From Planctomycetota bacterium (GTDB lineage: Bacteria; Planctomycetota; Planctomycetia; Pirellulales; UBA7805), in assembly GCA_014237955.1 (NCBI GenBank), contig JABABY010000037.1, forward strand, positions 1 through 13,246: a DNA stretch of 13,246 bases, written 5' to 3'. Made by a program: the position numbers and the translations under genes. This document shows, piece by piece, positions 7,419 through 13,246 of this stretch. Position 1 is the stretch's first letter. Each line of letters opens with the position of its first letter. Below the pieces are notes generated by a model that saw only the letters and a program-made list of their open reading frames with translations, was not told the origin of the DNA and searched no databases.

Positions 7419-7440
7419 GTCGGCTGGTTGTTCAGCCGGC
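7419..7440 (+). terminator. Hairpin between the kinase and rnhA (possible attenuator or processing site)
   Basis: GTCGGCTG (7419-7426), a GTTGTT loop and CAGCCGGC (7433-7440) form an 8-bp stem with one G-U pair. No T-run follows, so it is not a classical intrinsic terminator. It starts 12 bases after the kinase stop and ends 19 bases before the rnhA ATG, so it could reduce read-through, protect an mRNA end or affect rnhA translation. The stem is visible; its role is inference. Confidence 0.35.
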
Positions 7441-7459
7441 AAGACACGTTGGATACCCC

Positions 7460-7930
7460 ATGACTTCAGAAACAGTTCCCGAAGCCCTTGTGCAACTTTT
7501 CACGGATGGTGCTTGTTCTGGAAATCCGGGGCCGGGTGGCTGGGCGTATGTCTTAAGGCATCCCCGGACCGGGAGTGAAAAAGAGGTCTCTGGTGGTGAG
7601 AGGGAAACGACCAATAATCGAATGGAACTCTTGGCAGTCATTCGAGGATTAGAGTCGCTGGATCGGCCGTGTCGTGTGGATCTTTTTACAGACAGCCAAT
7701 ACGTCGGTAAAGGTATTTCCGAGTGGATGTCCAAATGGAAGCTCAATGGATGGACTCGTGGGCAGGGGAAGCGGAGAGCGGCTGTAAAAAATGTAGAGTT
7801 ATGGCAGCAGTTAGATCTCCTTCTGTCCAAACATCAGGTCCTCTTTTCCTGGGTTGCCGGTCACAGTGGACATGAAGAGAACGAACGTTGTGATCAGTTG
7901 GCGGTTGCTGCATATCAGAAGTATCTTTAG
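7460..7930 (+). CDS. rnhA: Ribonuclease HI
   Basis: RNase HI cuts the RNA strand of RNA/DNA hybrids, removing R-loops and primer remnants in the cytoplasm. The 156-residue product is the standard length. All four catalytic acidic residues are present: Asp16 in Phe-Thr-Asp-Gly-Ala, Glu56 in Asn-Asn-Arg-Met-Glu, Asp78 in Phe-Thr-Asp-Ser-Gln and Asp145 in Glu-Arg-Cys-Asp. The flexible-loop histidine is His135 in Val-Ala-Gly-His-Ser-Gly-His. The basic handle region (Trp93-Lys-Leu-Asn-Gly-Trp, then Lys104-Arg-Arg) is also intact. The frame is open upstream to 7388, overlapping the kinase gene, but those 24 extra residues are Arg/Ser-rich and unlike the family. The ATG at 7460, with a GGAT element six bases upstream, gives the expected N-terminus. 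It sits 52 bases after the kinase stop and 118 bases before recG. Confidence 0.96.
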   Translation: MTSETVPEALVQLFTDGACSGNPGPGGWAYVLRHPRTGSEKEVSGGERETTNNRMELLAVIRGLESLDRPCRVDLFTDSQYVGKGISEWMSKWKLNGWTRGQGKRRAAVKNVELWQQLDLLLSKHQVLFSWVAGHSGHEENERCDQLAVAAYQKYL

Positions 7931-8048
7931 CAACTTGCGGCTCGATGGTAGGATTTGTCGCCCCTGAAACCGACCAGATCGTTCCCCCGGTCCCCGGCGT
8001 CCCCCTTTTCCTACATGGAATCCAGATCTAGTATGCAAGTGTCCGTGA

Positions 8049-10160
8049 ATGGAAATCTATGTGTTTGATTCTATGTCTCATCCAACTTCCTCCGGTAGTG
8101 GCGCACAACTAACGACACCGGTGCAATTTCTCAAGGGCGTTGGTCCGCAGCGGGCGATACGATTGGCGAATCTTGGGCTTCGCACGGCGCAGGATGTCCT
8201 TTTCTTTTTCCCGCGAGACTACCAGGATCTGACCGATGTCCGGGCGATTGCAGACCTAGAAGAAGATGCTCTTCTCAGCGTACTCGGTGAAGTCGAAGAC
8301 GTCACTCTTCGTTCGATCGGTCCGGGCAGGAGTTTGCTGTCCGTCCAAATCCGACAAGATGGACAATGGATGCGTGCCGTCTGGTTCAATCAGCCGTTTC
8401 TAGAAAAAAAGTTTTTCGAAGGGCAGTGTTTGCTTGTCGCAGGCAAGCCCTCGCAGCGTGGCGGTGTCTGGGAGATGACGCACCCTCACGTTGAAGTCAT
8501 CGAGCAAGAGGACCGCGACGCGGAGGGCCGACTGCTCCCTGTGTACCCGCTTACTGAAGGCGTGTATCAGGGGCACTTGCGGCGGGTGGTTAGGGAGGTG
8601 CTCGATGAATGTGTCCAAAGTGTAGAAGAAATCTTTCCCGAGTCCTTTCTTGCAGAGCATCATCTTGCCCCGCTCGCTGAAGCACTCGGGAATATCCATT
8701 TTCCCGATAATAAAACGAGCCTTGCCAATGCCCGCAAGCGGCTCGTCTATCAGGAACTGCTGCTTCTGCAGTTGGGTTTGGGCCTGCGGCGGCAACGGCG
8801 TTCCGCGACGGCAACGGCACCCGTATTGGAGGCGACCGGAAAAATCGATGCACGGATTCGCCGACGTTTTCCCTTTGAGCTTACCGAGGGGCAAAATGCT
8901 GCGATCGCGGATATTGTGGCTGACATGGGGAAAGCGTGTCCTATGAATCGCCTGCTACAGGGGGATGTTGGTAGTGGAAAGACGGTGATTGCTCTTTATG
9001 CCACGCTTCTGGCGGTGGCCCATGGTTGCCAAGTCGCGATTATGGTTCCGACCGAGGTGCTTGCCCGCCAGCATGCCCGAGTGTTAGGGGAGTTTCTTCA
9101 GGCAAGTCGGGTCCGTACCACATTGATTTCAGGCAGTTTGACCAAGAGCCAGCGAACCAATGTACTTGGCGAACTAAAGAATGGTGAGATTGATGTGGCA
9201 ATTGGAACACATGCTTTGGTGCAGCCTGATGTGGAATTTGCCAATCTTGGTTTGGTGGTGATTGATGAGCAGCACAAATTCGGCGTGCGCCAACGTGCGG
9301 AATTGAAGGATGCGGGGCCTCATTATCTTGTGATGACCGCCACGCCAATTCCTCGGACAGTGACGATGACCCTTTTTGGTGACCTGGATGTGACCGAGAT
9401 ACGAGACCTTCCGCCGGGACGGCAGCCGGTCAATACCTATCTGGCAACGGACGAGAAGCGAGAGAAGTGGTGGGAGTTTTACCGTAACAAGTTAAGCGAA
9501 GGCCGCCAGGGATATGTGATTGCGCCCTTGATTGAGGAGTCGGAGACGTGGGATGTGGCGAGCCTTTCTAGGGTGTATGAGGAACTCGCAAACGGTCCCC
9601 TCTCGGATTATCGTCTCGGCATGATCCATGGGCGCATGAGTGGCAAGGAAAAAGATGCCGTCATGAGGCAGTTTAACGATGGCCGGGTTCAGGTCCTCGT
9701 CGGCACCACCGTTGTTGAAGTTGGTGTTGATGTTCCCAATGCAACCGTGATGACTATTGAGGGTGCGGAACGTTTTGGGCTCGCCCAGTTGCACCAATTG
9801 AGAGGTCGTATCAGGCGGGGCACACTACCCGGGTACTGTACGTTATTTGCCGATTTGGAAAATGACGCTACTGCAGAGCGGCTCGAGGCGTTTGTAAAGT
9901 CCGGTGACGGATTTGAACTTGCGGAGCTTGATTTTAAGTTCCGGGGGCCAGGAGATCTGTTTGGGACACGGCAGCATGGTTTTCCGCCTTTGCGCATTGC
10001 GGATCTGCTGCGCGATGCGAAGGTGGTGCAGGTCGCGCGCCGTGACGCTCAGGGATTGCTTGATGCGGATCCGGGGTTGGCCAATCCGGAACACGCACTG
10101 CTTCGCCAGCGTGTTTTGCGCCGGTACGGTTCCGTTCTTGAACTCGGTGACGTTGGCTAG
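8049..10160 (+). CDS. recG: ATP-dependent DNA helicase RecG
   Basis: RecG is a cytoplasmic monomeric translocase that remodels stalled replication forks and unwinds Holliday junctions, D-loops and R-loops. The product is up to 703 residues, close to the usual ~690. An N-terminal helix-hairpin region with Phe-Leu-Lys-Gly-Val-Gly-Pro leads into the OB-fold wedge domain (~60-190), which grips the fork. Helicase motifs follow: Walker A Gly305-Asp-Val-Gly-Ser-Gly-Lys311-Thr, the DEQH box at 406-409 followed by Lys-Phe-Gly (Arg is more usual), motif III Thr430-Ala-Thr-Pro-Ile-Pro-Arg-Thr, and motif VI around Gln-Leu-Arg-Gly-Arg. The C-terminal Phe-Arg-Gly-Pro-Gly-Asp-Leu-Phe-Gly-Thr-Arg-Gln (631-642) is the RecG-specific TRG region. 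The start is uncertain: ATG 8049, GTG 8061 (GGAAA about seven bases upstream) and ATG 8073 are all in frame. The N-terminal residues are variable, so the choice does not affect function. Confidence 0.96.
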   Translation: MEIYVFDSMSHPTSSGSGAQLTTPVQFLKGVGPQRAIRLANLGLRTAQDVLFFFPRDYQDLTDVRAIADLEEDALLSVLGEVEDVTLRSIGPGRSLLSVQIRQDGQWMRAVWFNQPFLEKKFFEGQCLLVAGKPSQRGGVWEMTHPHVEVIEQEDRDAEGRLLPVYPLTEGVYQGHLRRVVREVLDECVQSVEEIFPESFLAEHHLAPLAEALGNIHFPDNKTSLANARKRLVYQELLLLQLGLGLRRQRRSATATAPVLEATGKIDARIRRRFPFELTEGQNAAIADIVADMGKACPMNRLLQGDVGSGKTVIALYATLLAVAHGCQVAIMVPTEVLARQHARVLGEFLQASRVRTTLISGSLTKSQRTNVLGELKNGEIDVAIGTHALVQPDVEFANLGLVVIDEQHKFGVRQRAELKDAGPHYLVMTATPIPRTVTMTLFGDLDVTEIRDLPPGRQPVNTYLATDEKREKWWEFYRNKLSEGRQGYVIAPLIEESETWDVASLSRVYEELANGPLSDYRLGMIHGRMSGKEKDAVMRQFNDGRVQVLVGTTVVEVGVDVPNATVMTIEGAERFGLAQLHQLRGRIRRGTLPGYCTLFADLENDATAERLEAFVKSGDGFELAELDFKFRGPGDLFGTRQHGFPPLRIADLLRDAKVVQVARRDAQGLLDADPGLANPEHALLRQRVLRRYGSVLELGDVG

Positions 10161-10208
10161 CTTTCAAGTGGTTCTCGATGACGTTGTTCCCCTACACATC
10201 GTTTAGCC

Positions 10209-10237
10209 TTGAAGTCCACTCTGCATTGCTCTAGGCT
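10209..10237 (+). promoter_or_regulatory. Possible promoter for the glycosyltransferase-LRR pair (weak)
   Basis: TTGAAG (10209-10214) and TAGGCT (10232-10237) are 17 bases apart in the 139-base gap after recG. The -35 matches at four positions and the -10 at three. No terminator for recG is apparent in the same gap, so read-through from recG is also possible. Confidence 0.15.
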
Positions 10238-10299
10238 GATCGACTCGATGTGACGCACGGCGGTTTCTTTAGTTTTTCTATTGCAGTAAGAAGATTGTG

Positions 10300-11403
10300 A
10301 TGTCCAAGGTGAAGATTCTGATGGTGGTTCCCACGCTCGGGAGCGGCGGCGCAGAGCGGGTCATGCTCAATCTCCTAAATCATCTCGATCGGGATGTTTT
10401 TGAGCCCATTCTTTATTTACAGAAGATCGAAGGTGGGTATCTCACTTCTGTGGCGGATGATGTAGAGATCATTTCTGCAGGCGATCGAAGCGGCTTTGCA
10501 CGGTTGTTTTTTCTGCGCCGAGAGATACGTCGGCATCGGCCGCAGATTGTCTTTATAATGATGCTGCCGATTGTTGCTCTTGCTGTGCGATTGTCCGGAA
10601 CTGGGGCCGTTACTATTCTCAGAGAGACAAACTGTACTCCGAATCCACATGCGGGTCAAAGTGCTGCCATTCGTTGGCTCAATAGAACGGGTTTCCGGTC
10701 ATGTAAGGCATGGATTGCCTCTACGCTCCAAATGACAAAATATCTACGGGCGCAATATAAGATCGATTCCAATAAAATTAAGGTAATCCATAATCCAGTC
10801 GATGTTGAGAAGATTCGGAAATTATCTGCTGAATCCGTCGATTTCAGTGACGACGAATTTAACTTAGTGGCTGTTGGAAGCCTGACTCGGCAAAAAGGAT
10901 TCGATTTGCTCATCGATGCTGTCGCCACACTGGAGCATATTCCGTGGCGATTGAGAATTCTTGGTGTTGGAGAAGATGAGTTGGTGCTGCAGCAACTTGC
11001 CGCCGATCGCGGCATCGCGGATCGGGTTGAGTTTCTTGGCTTTAAGGCGAATCCTTATGCCTATCTGGCCCACTCTGATTTATTTGTACTCTCGTCGCGC
11101 TGGGAAGGAATGCCCAACGTGTTGCTCGAGGCGATGGCCTGCGGCGTGCCGGTCCTTGCGACGCGGTGTCCTACAGGACCAGACGAGATCATCACATCTG
11201 GCGTGGATGGCCAATTGTGTGAGATTGATGCGACGAGTATCGCGAATGCGATTAGTAAGCTGCATGGAGGGAGAGACAGAATGGAGCAGTTCGCACGTGC
11301 TGCAAGCGAAAGAATCAAGCAATTCGATTTGCCCAACATCATGCAACAGTACCAAACATTTTTTAAGAATACATGTGATCCCAATGGCGATGTCCAGGAG
11401 TAA
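10300..11403 (+). CDS. GT4-family glycosyltransferase
   Basis: The 367-residue product is a GT-B-fold retaining glycosyltransferase of the GT4 type, which moves a sugar from a nucleotide-sugar donor to a glycan or lipid acceptor, usually at the inner face of the membrane. The N-terminal Rossmann half opens with Val-Val-Pro-Thr-Leu-Gly-Ser-Gly-Gly-Ala-Glu-Arg (9-20), the family's typical glycine-rich loop. The C-terminal half begins near residue 188 with Val-Ala-Val-Gly-Ser-Leu-Thr-Arg-Gln-Lys-Gly and carries the EX7E motif (Glu269 and Glu277) within Trp-Glu-Gly-Met-Pro-Asn. No transmembrane helix or signal peptide is seen. ATG 10300 is preferred over the GTG one codon upstream because AAGAAG lies about seven bases before it. 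The donor and acceptor cannot be told; exopolysaccharide or surface glycan synthesis is likely. It overlaps the following LRR gene and has no other polysaccharide gene beside it. Confidence 0.93.
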   Translation: MSKVKILMVVPTLGSGGAERVMLNLLNHLDRDVFEPILYLQKIEGGYLTSVADDVEIISAGDRSGFARLFFLRREIRRHRPQIVFIMMLPIVALAVRLSGTGAVTILRETNCTPNPHAGQSAAIRWLNRTGFRSCKAWIASTLQMTKYLRAQYKIDSNKIKVIHNPVDVEKIRKLSAESVDFSDDEFNLVAVGSLTRQKGFDLLIDAVATLEHIPWRLRILGVGEDELVLQQLAADRGIADRVEFLGFKANPYAYLAHSDLFVLSSRWEGMPNVLLEAMACGVPVLATRCPTGPDEIITSGVDGQLCEIDATSIANAISKLHGGRDRMEQFARAASERIKQFDLPNIMQQYQTFFKNTCDPNGDVQE

Positions 11404-12469
11404 ACAGCATCCTTGTTGGCTCATCCTGTTGGGTTTTGCCTGGTTTTTCACAACCTATGCGTACTCGCAGGATTTGGGCACTGATGATCCGCAGGCGCTT
11501 GCAGCACTCAACGGGAGTGCCACCAAAATACGGCGCGACCGAGCCGGTCATGTGGTAGAGGTCAGCTTTCGCGGAGCGCAAACTGCCGATGAGGATCTCT
11601 TGCCGCTGTGCAGTCTGACGCACCTTCGTTCGGTCTTGTTGAATGATACCGACATTACCGATGTCGGTCTGCAAACGCTCGGCAAGATTCGTACGCTCGA
11701 AAATCTCGATCTTCGCGGCTGTGGGATATCCAACAAGGGAATCCGCTCTCTTGGCGATCTCGAAAAACTTAAAGCCCTCAGACTGTCCGGTAAAAGTGGC
11801 CGCACTCGCGTCGATGATGCGGCACTCGTGCAAATCGGACAGATGCAAAGCATCAAGGCGCTTCTGCTCGATTATCTCTGGATCAGCGATGCCGGCGTTG
11901 CGAAGTTGGCGGATCTTGAAAAACTCGAGGAATTGTATTTGGCGGGGACGCTTCTCGGCGATGCAGGAACGGTAACAATCGCCCAGCTACCTCGGCTCAA
12001 AAAGCTTCGTCTGGCTAAGACCCAGGTCACTGGTGCGGGTCTGGCCGCCTTGGCGAAAAATAAGCATCTCAAAGAGCTTGATCTGAGTGAGTGTAGCCAG
12101 TTGACGGACGCATCCCTTGCGGCACTTTCAGAGATGCCACAGTTGATGCGCCTGAATCTCTGGCGGGTACCTGTTGGGGATGTGGGAATCGGGTATTTGG
12201 AGCCGTTGAGAGAGTTGCGGTGGCTGAATCTCGATAACACACAGCTGAGCGATGCAGGCCTAAAATACCTGCGAGCGATGCAGTCGCTGGAGTTTCTGCA
12301 CCTTGGCTCGACATCGGTCTCCGATGCGGGCATGACGCAGCTTGCGCCGCTTGTGGCCCTCAAGGATCTTAAGGTGACCCGCACCGCAGTCACAAAAAAA
12401 GGGGTTGCCGCATTAAAAGAGAAGCTGCCGGTGACGGAGATCCAACTCGAATATCTGGACAATCGTTAG
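11384..12469 (+). CDS. Secreted leucine-rich-repeat protein
   Basis: The 361-residue product begins with a signal peptide: Arg5 and Lys7, then a hydrophobic core (~11-24), with likely cleavage after Ala-Tyr-Ser28. From about residue 57 to the C-terminus it is a run of about twelve 24-residue leucine-rich repeats of the pattern Leu-x-x-Leu-x-Leu-x-x-Thr-x-Val/Ile-Ser/Thr-Asp-Ala-Gly-Leu-x-x-Leu, the type common in planctomycete proteins. No enzymatic domain, membrane anchor or lipobox is present, so a protein-binding role in the periplasm or outside is inferred. The frame is open back to 10961 inside the glycosyltransferase gene, but the signal peptide places the start at ATG 11384 or 11390. 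Either start overlaps the end of the glycosyltransferase gene by 14-20 bases and suggests translational coupling; no strong ribosome binding site is seen. The stop codon overlaps that of the convergent ROK kinase by four bases. Confidence 0.9.
   Translation: MAMSRSKQHPCWLILLGFAWFFTTYAYSQDLGTDDPQALAALNGSATKIRRDRAGHVVEVSFRGAQTADEDLLPLCSLTHLRSVLLNDTDITDVGLQTLGKIRTLENLDLRGCGISNKGIRSLGDLEKLKALRLSGKSGRTRVDDAALVQIGQMQSIKALLLDYLWISDAGVAKLADLEKLEELYLAGTLLGDAGTVTIAQLPRLKKLRLAKTQVTGAGLAALAKNKHLKELDLSECSQLTDASLAALSEMPQLMRLNLWRVPVGDVGIGYLEPLRELRWLNLDNTQLSDAGLKYLRAMQSLEFLHLGSTSVSDAGMTQLAPLVALKDLKVTRTAVTKKGVAALKEKLPVTEIQLEYLDNR
11552..12466 (+). repeat. About twelve 24-residue leucine-rich repeats
   Basis: The repeats run from residue 57 to the end. 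Most units are exactly 24 residues. One unit (near residues 129-156, reading Leu-Lys-Ala-Leu-Arg-Leu-Ser-Gly-Lys-Ser-Gly) is four residues longer, one has 25 residues (Glu-Cys-Ser-Gln-Leu), and the last is truncated. The conserved turn is Asp-Ala-Gly or Lys-Gly before the second half. The DNA copies are diverged. Confidence 0.85.
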
Positions 12470-13221
12470 GCGATGCCTGCTTGCGATTGTTCGTCCTTTT
12501 TAGCCAACGGCATCTGTGCGTTTTTGTCCCAGAGGCGAAAGCCGCCGAGAAAGGCATTGTGGTTTGACCCTCGCCGTACACCTTCAGGTAGCGTGGAAAT
12601 TTTGTTGGTGTTGCCGCCACCGAGTACGATGTATTCTGGAAGAATCGTCGCCCGAAACATCTCGATGATGCTCAGGACATGCTTGAGCCACTTTTTGTGG
12701 CCCTTCTTCACCAGATAGGTCTCTCCCATAAAATCTTCAACCGTCTTTTTCCCCTTGTAATTGAGGTGGCCTAGTTCCAGGGGGACGAGGTGATCGTTGT
12801 CAATCAGTGCCGTTCCCAGTCCCGTACCGAGTCCCAGAAAGAGCATCTTGCCGCCCTGGTAGCTGCCGAGAGCCTGCATCGCCGCATCGTTGATTAGGCG
12901 AACCTCGCTGCCGAGTGCGTTTTCGTAATCAAAGTCTACCCAGCCATCCTTCAGGTGGGAAGGTTCTTTCAGGGGACGGTTCTCTGCACATGGGGAGGGA
13001 AACCCAATCGAAACGCGATCCCAGTCCCAGTCGCCCTTGACCAGATCGATCTGCCGGATCATCTCCTCCGGGGTCATGTTTGGCCCTGAATCGAATGACC
13101 GTTTTTTTTGCATACCGGTCCGAAGCAATTTAATATGGGTGCCGCCGATGTCGATGGTCAGCGTGATGGGGCCGTCGCCCCGGCCCTCGGCTTGGTCGGT
13201 CATGCGGTGGTCATGCGCCAT
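12466..13221 (-). CDS. ROK-family sugar kinase, similar to polyphosphate glucokinase
   Basis: ROK kinases phosphorylate hexoses using ATP or, in the PpgK branch, polyphosphate; this one probably makes glucose 6-phosphate in the cytoplasm. The 251-residue product has Asp24-Ile-Gly-Gly-Thr-His-Ile-Lys31 (phosphate 1), Ile-Asn111-Asp112-Ala with Asp112 as the catalytic base, Gly-Leu-Gly132-Thr-Gly-Leu-Gly (phosphate 2), Glu149-Leu-Gly-His and a Val-Leu-Gly-Gly-Gly adenosine-type motif. The Cys-rich zinc motif of classical glucokinase/NagC ROK proteins is absent, and length and layout fit the polyphosphate glucokinase branch. Substrate choice cannot be proven from sequence. ATG 13221 has GGAG five bases upstream; the frame stays open beyond it to the window edge, and an internal ATG at 13203 is an alternative. 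Its stop overlaps the LRR gene's stop. Confidence 0.88.
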   Translation of the reverse strand: MAHDHRMTDQAEGRGDGPITLTIDIGGTHIKLLRTGMQKKRSFDSGPNMTPEEMIRQIDLVKGDWDWDRVSIGFPSPCAENRPLKEPSHLKDGWVDFDYENALGSEVRLINDAAMQALGSYQGGKMLFLGLGTGLGTALIDNDHLVPLELGHLNYKGKKTVEDFMGETYLVKKGHKKWLKHVLSIIEMFRATILPEYIVLGGGNTNKISTLPEGVRRGSNHNAFLGGFRLWDKNAQMPLAKKDEQSQAGIA

Positions 13222-13226
13222 TCCTG

Positions 13227-13230
13227 CTCC
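13227..13230 (-). promoter_or_regulatory. Ribosome binding site of the ROK kinase
   Basis: On the minus strand GGAG ends five bases before the ATG at 13221. It is the best-spaced Shine-Dalgarno sequence in the window and favours this start over the internal ATG at 13203 and over any start beyond the edge. Confidence 0.55.
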
Positions 13231-13246
13231 GGCATAAAGCGCTTGT

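Noticed and set aside
7388..7459. 24-residue N-terminal extension of RNase HI overlapping the kinase gene
   Set aside because: The extra residues do not resemble the family, and the ATG at 7460 gives the normal length with a plausible GGAT upstream.
10961..11383. N-terminal extension of the LRR reading frame into the glycosyltransferase gene
   Set aside because: The extension is out of frame with a well-supported glycosyltransferase, and a clear signal peptide begins at 11384-11390.
1..13246. Defence islands, CRISPR arrays, transposases, tRNA genes or attachment sites
   Set aside because: I looked for direct repeats with regular spacing, transposase motifs, terminal inverted repeats and tRNA-like folds and saw none; gene content is housekeeping and envelope proteins.

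Overview
The window looks like ordinary chromosomal DNA from a member of the Planctomycetota, perhaps of the Pirellulales. This is inferred from gene content: a YdjY-type lipoprotein, an envelope histidine kinase with a c-type-heme (Tll0287/DUF3365-like) sensor, a secreted leucine-rich-repeat protein, many secreted proteins of unknown role, weak Shine-Dalgarno sequences and moderate GC. No rRNA, tRNA, CRISPR array, insertion sequence, phage gene or integrase was seen.

Layout. The left edge (1-330, minus) holds the N-terminal 110 residues of a secreted protein that runs out of the window. A 387-base gap follows, then greA (718-1197, plus). Convergent with greA is a likely two-gene minus-strand operon: a 608-residue protein of unknown function with a possible heparinase/lyase-like architecture (1933-3759), followed five bases later by the YggS/PLPBP-family PLP-binding protein (1220-1927). 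Divergent from this operon, the plus strand carries a lipoprotein (3950-5464) whose YdjY-like domain seems to be split by two copies of a ~92-residue repeat. Next come a membrane histidine kinase with a CXXCH motif in its extracytoplasmic sensor (5620-7407), ribonuclease HI (7460-7930), RecG helicase (8049-10160), a GT4 glycosyltransferase (10300-11403) and an overlapping secreted LRR protein (11384-12469). The right edge holds a minus-strand ROK-family sugar kinase resembling polyphosphate glucokinase (12466-13221), whose stop codon overlaps the LRR stop codon.

How the genes relate. GreA, RNase HI and RecG are housekeeping proteins that all act on stalled transcription, R-loops or stalled forks; rnhA and recG are adjacent on one strand. 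The kinase, lipoprotein, LRR protein and left-edge protein all act in or across the cell envelope. No response regulator accompanies the kinase, so its output is unknown. The glycosyltransferase and LRR protein are probably translationally coupled.

I do not see a clearly new multigene system. The two observations most worth following are the heme-c-type sensor kinase and the split, repeat-bearing YdjY lipoprotein. Several start codons differ from the longest possible reading frame (greA, the lipoprotein, rnhA, the glycosyltransferase and the LRR protein); reasons are given in each entry.
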